Of a stretch of DNA of 64,000 nt, positions 59,350 to 64,000 are shown in pieces (position 1 is the first letter of the stretch; every line of letters begins with the position of its first letter). Source of the DNA: Anaerolineales bacterium (lineage in GTDB: Bacteria; Chloroflexota; Anaerolineae; Anaerolineales; Villigracilaceae). The stretch covers positions 620,001-684,000 of the forward strand of contig CP129482.1 in the NCBI GenBank assembly GCA_030583925.1, read 5' to 3'. Below the pieces are notes generated by a model. It had not been told where the DNA came from, did no database searches, and saw only the letters and a list, made by a program, of their open reading frames with translations. The translations under genes and the position numbers were made by a program.

Positions 59350-60074
59350 TCGTACTTTCTGTCGGTATGCCGCGCGCGGGCTCGGGCTGGCACTACAATC
59401 TCATCCACGACCTGATGCAGACGACGGGTTGCGCCGACGCGCGTGACATCCGCGAAAAATATCGTTTGCAGAAAATTTTGACCGAGGTCAACTGCAACAT
59501 CGGCGTCCTCTCCGCGCGGCGGTTGGGGATGGTTGCCATCCCCGCGTTGACCGGCAACACGTTCGTGATCAAAGCCCACGCGGGACCGACGACCGCTTCA
59601 CGCTTCTTTCAACGGGTCGGCTTGCTGCGCGTCACGTACATCTTTCGCGACCCCCGCGACGCGATGCTCTCGGCGTTCGATTACGGTCAGCGCGCGTTAC
59701 AAAAAGGACGACCGAACGCGTTTTCGCATCTCACCGACTTCGACAAGAGTCTCGCGTTCATTATGGACTACGTCCGTATATGGGAGAAGTGGACGAAGGA
59801 GAAGAATGTGTTGATCGCGCGTTACGAAGACTTGCTCACGAATTACGACGCCGAGGCGACGCGTCTGGTTGAGTTCCTCCGCCTACGGGCGAACCAGCCC
59901 GAGGTCCAGAAAGTGACCGATGCTTTTCGTCCAGAAAAAGGCGAGGGGCAACAAGGTCTGCATTTTTTCAAGGGGAAGATCGGGCGCTTTCGCGAAGCGT
60001 ATTCCGCCGAACAACAAGCGATTCTGAAAGAAAAAATGGGCGCGTATTTGCGGCGTATGGGGTATGAAGCGTAG
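59346..60074 (+). CDS. Sulfotransferase-family protein (2)
   Basis: A 242-residue enzyme. The P-loop region is VGMPRAGSGWHYNLIHDLM, and a 3'-phosphate motif is YIFRDPRDAMLSAFDYG. The P-loop differs from the first sulfotransferase (SGTTW), so substrates probably differ. It overlaps the ligase/polymerase gene by ATGA and ends the glycan cluster. Confidence 0.83.
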   Translation: MIVLSVGMPRAGSGWHYNLIHDLMQTTGCADARDIREKYRLQKILTEVNCNIGVLSARRLGMVAIPALTGNTFVIKAHAGPTTASRFFQRVGLLRVTYIFRDPRDAMLSAFDYGQRALQKGRPNAFSHLTDFDKSLAFIMDYVRIWEKWTKEKNVLIARYEDLLTNYDAEATRLVEFLRLRANQPEVQKVTDAFRPEKGEGQQGLHFFKGKIGRFREAYSAEQQAILKEKMGAYLRRMGYEA

Positions 60075-60140
60075 TTCGTAATTTAGCTGTAATCTCGGGC
60101 GGAATTTGTCCCCGATGTTTTCGGGTATCATTGGAAGACC

Positions 60141-61895
60141 ATGCGAAGATTTGAAACTCCGTACGTCGCCGATTGGTTCGCCGTTTCTATGCGCTGGATC
60201 GCGCTGGTGGGAATCATCATTTCGCTCGCGCTGCGCGGACAGGTGAACGCGGTTTCGTTGACGGTGCCGCTGTTGATGTTGTTGTGGAACGCGGCGCTGA
60301 GCGCGCTCGCGGGATTGAGTTTGCGCGTTCGGTTTCATCGGCACATCGCGCTTGGGGTGGATTTTTTGCTCGCGGCAATTTTTTTCTGGTTGCAGGGAGG
60401 TTTGGCGGGCGCCTCGGGATGGATCGCGTTGTATCCGATTCTCTCTGGGGCGATCTATTTCGAAGCGTGGGGCGCGCTGATCGTGGGCGGCGCGTTCGCC
60501 CTCTGGCAGGTTTTCGTTTCACGCGAAGCGCTGACGAATGGTTTTTCCCTCAATTCTTCAAGCGGATTGACGCTGACGATCCTTTTCACGTTCGTCTGCG
60601 CGGTGGGCGGGCGATTCCTCATGCGCTGGGTGCGCAACGCGCGGCGGAATCGGCTTGATGCGGAAGAGCGCCGTCGCAACATGGAAAGCGAACGCCTGCG
60701 CGCCATCTATGAATTGACCTCCACCTTGACGGCGACGCTCAGCTATAAACGCGTCCTCGACTCCGCGCTCGATCTCGGATACACGGCGTTGAATCCGAAT
60801 CCTGATCCCGATGAGCCCAACGTGGACGAAAGACTGGTGAGCGCCGTGTATTTGTTCCGAGGCAACGAATTGCGCGTTGGCTCGGCGCGGCGATACACGA
60901 ACGCAGATATGCGCGTGCATTTATCTGGAAACGAAGGCATTCTCAAAAAGATATTCGACGACGGCGAACCGTTTCTTTCCACGGACATTGGGTATGATCC
61001 CGAATTGGGACGCATCGTCGCCCTTCGTTCCTGCACCTCGGCGTACTGTTTCCCTCTCCGTAGCGGTTTCAACGTGTATGGGGCGATGCTGTTCGCTCAC
61101 CCCGACCCGAACTATTTCACGCCTGAACGACGCGGCTTGCTCGACATCATCGGCAGACAGGCGGTGATCGCGGTGCAGAACGCGCGGCTGTATCAGGATT
61201 TGGTCGAAGAGAAGGAACGCATGATCGAAGTGCAGGAGGAGACACGCAAGAAATTGGCGCGCGACCTGCACGATGGACCGACTCAATCCGTCGCCGCGAT
61301 GGCGATGCGAATCAACCTCGCGCGGCGTATGATGGCGAAAAATGTCGGCGAGGCGACCGATGAGTTAGTGAAAATCGAGGAGTTGGCGCATCGCACCACG
61401 AAGGAGATCCGTCACATGTTGTTCACCTTGCGTCCGTTGATCCTCGAGTCGCAGGGTCTTACCGCCGCGCTGACCGCCATGGCAGAGAAGATGCGCGAAA
61501 CGTTCGGGCAGAACGTCATCATCAACGTAGACGAAGCGGTTCTCGAAAACATGGAAATGGGCAAGCAGGGCGTGATCTTCTATATCATCGAAGAGGCGAC
61601 CAACAACGCGCGCAAACATGCCGGCGCGCCGCACATCTGGGTGCGGCTGAGACCGTTCGAAGCGGGCATCGCCCTGCTGGAGATCGAAGACGATGGCTTG
61701 GGCTTCGACGTGGAAGCGGTGAACAAATCGTACGATAAGCGCGGCAGTTTGGGCATGGTCAACTTACGCGAACGCACGGAACTGGTCAACGGCTTGCTCA
61801 ACCTTGACTCCGCGCCGGGCAAGGGGACCCGGGTACAAGTCTACATTCCGCTCACCGAAGAGGCGGCCGATCGGTTGCATCATGCGAAGAGGTAG
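60141..61895 (+). CDS. NarL-type sensor histidine kinase (HisKA_3) with GAF-like domain
   Basis: A 584-residue membrane kinase: about six N-terminal helices (about 10-170), a coiled-coil linker, a GAF-like domain (about 195-345), HisKA_3 with phospho-acceptor His in KLARDLHDGPTQSV, and HATPase (IIEEATNNARKHA, DGLGFD, GSLGMVNLRER). Such kinases signal to LuxR/NarL-type regulators. None is next to it; the regulator at 17134 has a poor receiver, so the partner is probably outside the window. Confidence 0.88.
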   Translation: MRRFETPYVADWFAVSMRWIALVGIIISLALRGQVNAVSLTVPLLMLLWNAALSALAGLSLRVRFHRHIALGVDFLLAAIFFWLQGGLAGASGWIALYPILSGAIYFEAWGALIVGGAFALWQVFVSREALTNGFSLNSSSGLTLTILFTFVCAVGGRFLMRWVRNARRNRLDAEERRRNMESERLRAIYELTSTLTATLSYKRVLDSALDLGYTALNPNPDPDEPNVDERLVSAVYLFRGNELRVGSARRYTNADMRVHLSGNEGILKKIFDDGEPFLSTDIGYDPELGRIVALRSCTSAYCFPLRSGFNVYGAMLFAHPDPNYFTPERRGLLDIIGRQAVIAVQNARLYQDLVEEKERMIEVQEETRKKLARDLHDGPTQSVAAMAMRINLARRMMAKNVGEATDELVKIEELAHRTTKEIRHMLFTLRPLILESQGLTAALTAMAEKMRETFGQNVIINVDEAVLENMEMGKQGVIFYIIEEATNNARKHAGAPHIWVRLRPFEAGIALLEIEDDGLGFDVEAVNKSYDKRGSLGMVNLRERTELVNGLLNLDSAPGKGTRVQVYIPLTEEAADRLHHAKR

Positions 61896-61965
61896 GGCGT
61901 GTAGGCAATCAATTCGAATCGTTGGCGCGTTTTGTTTCGCCTTATACCAACCAACCAGTAAAGCA

Positions 61966-61998
61966 AACGGGAGCGCATCGGCTCCCGTTCTTGTTTTG
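61966..61998. terminator. Terminator between convergent genes
   Basis: AACGGGAGC (61966-61974) pairs with GCTCCCGTT (61981-61989), then CTTGTTTT. Confidence 0.85.
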
Positions 61999-62002
61999 CG
62001 CA

Positions 62003-63454
62003 CTATAAAATGGCGCCTTCTCCTCGCTTCAAGAATCTTCCATCGCCTCGTTTTCCCTTCCACGCTTCGCCATCCACAATTAACTTGCCACGCAGGAAAA
62101 CTTTTTCGGGATAGCCGGTCAACTCCCAGCCTTCGTAGAGGTTGTAGTCCGTTCGCTGGTGCGACATGGCGACGCCGTATTTCACTTTCTTTTCGGGGTC
62201 CCAGATCACAATGTCCGCATCCGAACCTTCGAGCAGAGCGCCTTTGCGCGGATACAAGCCGAAGATCTTCGCAGGGTTCGTTGACATATACGCGACAAAT
62301 TGGTTCGCGGTAATTTTTCCCGCGCGCACGCCAGTTGTCCACAACACGGGCATGCGGTCTTGAATCCCGGGCAAGCCGTTTGGAATCTTCGTGAAATCGT
62401 CCTTGCCCAACTCCTTGCCGGGGATGGCAATCTCTTCACCTTCATACAGAATCGGCTTCGTACCGTCGAAGAAAAACGGACAATGATCTGTGCCGACGGT
62501 TTGCAGGATTCCATCCGTCAGCCCTTCCCACAGACGCGCGTTATCCGCCTTCGTTCGCATCGGCGGCGAGCAGATCCATTTTGCGCCGTCGGGCTTGCGG
62601 AGATCGTCCATCGTGAAAAACAAATATTGCGGGCATGTCTCGCCCATCACTTTGACGCCGCGTTCGCGCGCGTACTTGAGCATGTCCACTTCGCCGCCCG
62701 CGTTCATGTGGACGATGTAAACCGCCGCGTCCGCCGCGGACGCCATTCCTGCCAGCCTCAGCGTCGACTCGATCGCCCCCCACGCGGGACGCGTCAACGC
62801 GTGCCATTCGGGAGTCATGTATCCAGCCGCAAGCGCTTGCGCGGTCAGTGTTTCGATCACGTCGCCGTTTTCGCAGTGCGCCATAACGAGCATTCCGTTG
62901 TCGCGGGCGATCTGCATGGCATTGAAAATACTTCCGTCATCGAGGCGGAGGCGTCCGTTGTAGGCGGTGAAGACTTTGAGGGTAGTGATTCCCATGTCAC
63001 GCAGGGATGGAATTTGCTCGGCGATTCGCTCGTTGAATTGCGTGAGATTCATGTGGAAGGAATAGTCTATGGCGGCTTTGGCGGCTTTTTGGAGCCAGAG
63101 GTCTACTGAGTATCTAAAATCATTTTCTCCCTCACCCCTAACCCCTCTCCCGCTGGGAGAGGGGGATGTAAGCGGAACAAAATCCATCACTGTTGTGGTG
63201 CCTCCGAATGCGGCGGCTTTGTGTCCTGTGTAGTGATCGTCGGAGGAGACGGTGTCGAACATGGGCAGGTCGAGGTGGACGTGTGGGTCTACGCCGCCGG
63301 GGAGAATCAGTTTGCCCGACGCGTCAACCGTCACAGCCGAGTCAGCCTCAATCGTCGGAGCGACGCGGTAAACCTTTTCATCCTGAATCAAAATATCGGC
63401 TTGAAAAGTTTTTTCGGCGGTGACGAGAGTCCCGTTCTTAATCAAGGTCGCCAT
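62003..63454 (-). CDS. Dihydropyrimidinase/hydantoinase
   Basis: A 483-residue amidohydrolase for hydrolysis of dihydropyrimidines or hydantoins. Zinc-site motifs are GGVDPHVHLD, TTLKVFTAY (the Lys that becomes carbamylated), MAHCENGD, IVHMNAG and GTDHCPF. About 19 residues after VMDFVPL (TSPSPSGRGVRGEGENDFR region) come from an in-frame CCCTCACCCC-type repeat near residue 100, a loop position that probably tolerates insertion. It overlaps the upstream gene by 17 bp. Confidence 0.92.
   Translation of the reverse strand: MATLIKNGTLVTAEKTFQADILIQDEKVYRVAPTIEADSAVTVDASGKLILPGGVDPHVHLDLPMFDTVSSDDHYTGHKAAAFGGTTTVMDFVPLTSPSPSGRGVRGEGENDFRYSVDLWLQKAAKAAIDYSFHMNLTQFNERIAEQIPSLRDMGITTLKVFTAYNGRLRLDDGSIFNAMQIARDNGMLVMAHCENGDVIETLTAQALAAGYMTPEWHALTRPAWGAIESTLRLAGMASAADAAVYIVHMNAGGEVDMLKYARERGVKVMGETCPQYLFFTMDDLRKPDGAKWICSPPMRTKADNARLWEGLTDGILQTVGTDHCPFFFDGTKPILYEGEEIAIPGKELGKDDFTKIPNGLPGIQDRMPVLWTTGVRAGKITANQFVAYMSTNPAKIFGLYPRKGALLEGSDADIVIWDPEKKVKYGVAMSHQRTDYNLYEGWELTGYPEKVFLRGKLIVDGEAWKGKRGDGRFLKRGEGAIL
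63122..63172. repeat. CCCTCACCCC repeat inside the dihydropyrimidinase gene
   Basis: CCCTCACCCC, TAACCCCTCTCCCGC, TGGGAGAGGGG in frame; related to the repeat at 57900. Confidence 0.75.
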
Positions 63455-64000
63455 AGGACACCTGCGATTCTTTGATGCCGAGCAGCGCGATCAACACTTC
63501 GGGAGGGATGTCGGCTGGGGGCAGATCGGTTTTGTAGAGTTGTTCGCTCTCGGCGCGTTCGCGCAGACTGCGCCACAAAATCTCGCGCTCTTCATTTTGT
63601 ACGACGAGATCGTTGAGCAGTTTTGCGTTGAGCAAATATTCGCCAGTGGTGTAGAGAAACGTGAGCCGCTTCCACTTGTCGGAGTGAATCGGCTCTTTCA
63701 ATTTCTCCAACCCGCCGAGTTGAATTTTGAAATATTCCTCTTTCGCGCGCGGATGATCCGCTTCGTCTTTGAGCAGTTCGCCGCGCGTGGTGAGTTCGTG
63801 TCCCTTCACTTGCGCGACGAATTCGATTTGTCCGCTGTGATCGCCAAACGTTGAAGGCTGGTAGAAAGCCAGATAATCCACCGCGACAACTTTCGGCGCG
63901 GTGCGAAGCGGGATGCGATACCAGCCGAGGAGGCGCGCAATTTCGAGGTCGCGCGGCGTTGGGAGGAGGCAGACGAGGATGAGGGAGGTGGGGGCAAGCA
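63438..64000 (-). CDS. Unknown protein, 5' end beyond the window
   Basis: The frame is open from the window edge to the stop at 63438, giving at least 187 residues. It starts in the visible part with a hydrophobic run and RDLEIARLLGWYRIPLRTAPK. The rest is soluble, with several aromatic and charged stretches (KWKRLTFLYTTGEYLLNAKL). No family recognised. It overlaps the dihydropyrimidinase start by 17 bp, so the two are probably co-transcribed. Confidence 0.6.
   Translation of the reverse strand, partial: LAPTSLILVCLLPTPRDLEIARLLGWYRIPLRTAPKVVAVDYLAFYQPSTFGDHSGQIEFVAQVKGHELTTRGELLKDEADHPRAKEEYFKIQLGGLEKLKEPIHSDKWKRLTFLYTTGEYLLNAKLLNDLVVQNEEREILWRSLRERAESEQLYKTDLPPADIPPEVLIALLGIKESQVSYGDLD

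Overview
The window reads as the chromosome of a bacterium of the Chloroflexota, most likely class Anaerolineae. This rests on gene types and gene order (a ccmF/ccmH/TlpA cluster without ccmABCE beside it, Tat-exported L,D-transpeptidases, DUF6056-type membrane proteins, a MetF/homocysteine methyltransferase fusion) and on the many dispersed short repeats. No rRNA gene, complete tRNA gene or CRISPR array was seen.

Region 1 (1-31 kb) is rich in copper, redox and cytochrome c functions. It opens with a polyferredoxin, a CuA-cupredoxin/cytochrome c fusion and a probable selenoprotein (in-frame UGA at 2709 followed by a hairpin). Then come a divergent lgt, HMA proteins, a CsoR-like regulator, a CopA-type Cu+ ATPase, two L,D-transpeptidases, an eight-gene cytochrome c maturation operon on the minus strand, a LysM/M23 peptidase, an FtsX-type ABC exporter whose ATPase carries a YHS domain, a CmtR-like ArsR regulator with a CDF transporter, and a CusRS-like two-component system with a Met-rich sensor loop. 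Two promoter classes connect these genes. Class I has four direct repeats of CTTTAN/CTTCAN at exact 11-bp spacing ending 10 bp before the -10 (three copies) and is probably the target of the two-component regulator. Class II has an inverted repeat close to TARGCR-N4-YGCYTA, then 17-19 bp, an AGCGCT-like box, 22 bp and the -10 (six copies).

Region 2 (32.9-37.2 kb) is a small integrative element bounded by 38-bp direct repeats of a tRNA-Asn-like 3' end. It carries a tyrosine recombinase, an HUH replication protein, an XRE repressor, a zinc-ribbon protein, a membrane protein and two long nested hairpins that could be replication origins. Just left of it is a DUF4143-type ATPase gene preceded by a perfect 41-bp palindrome.

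Region 3 (37.2-46.4 kb) holds housekeeping genes on the minus strand: an FmdB-like zinc ribbon, a polysaccharide deacetylase, coaX, a homocysteine methyltransferase/MTHFR fusion and metH. The methionine genes lie downstream of a SAM-I riboswitch whose P3 arm carries a repeat insertion.

Region 4 (46.4-60.1 kb) is a plus-strand cell-surface glycan cluster: nucleotide-sugar activation, sulfatase-like enzyme, dehydrogenases, DUF115 protein, two GT2 glycosyltransferases, two DUF6056 membrane proteins, two sulfotransferases, Wzz and an O-antigen ligase/polymerase. A NarL-type sensor kinase, a dihydropyrimidinase and a partial unknown gene close the window. From about 37 kb rightwards, short repeat sequences occur both between genes and in frame inside genes.
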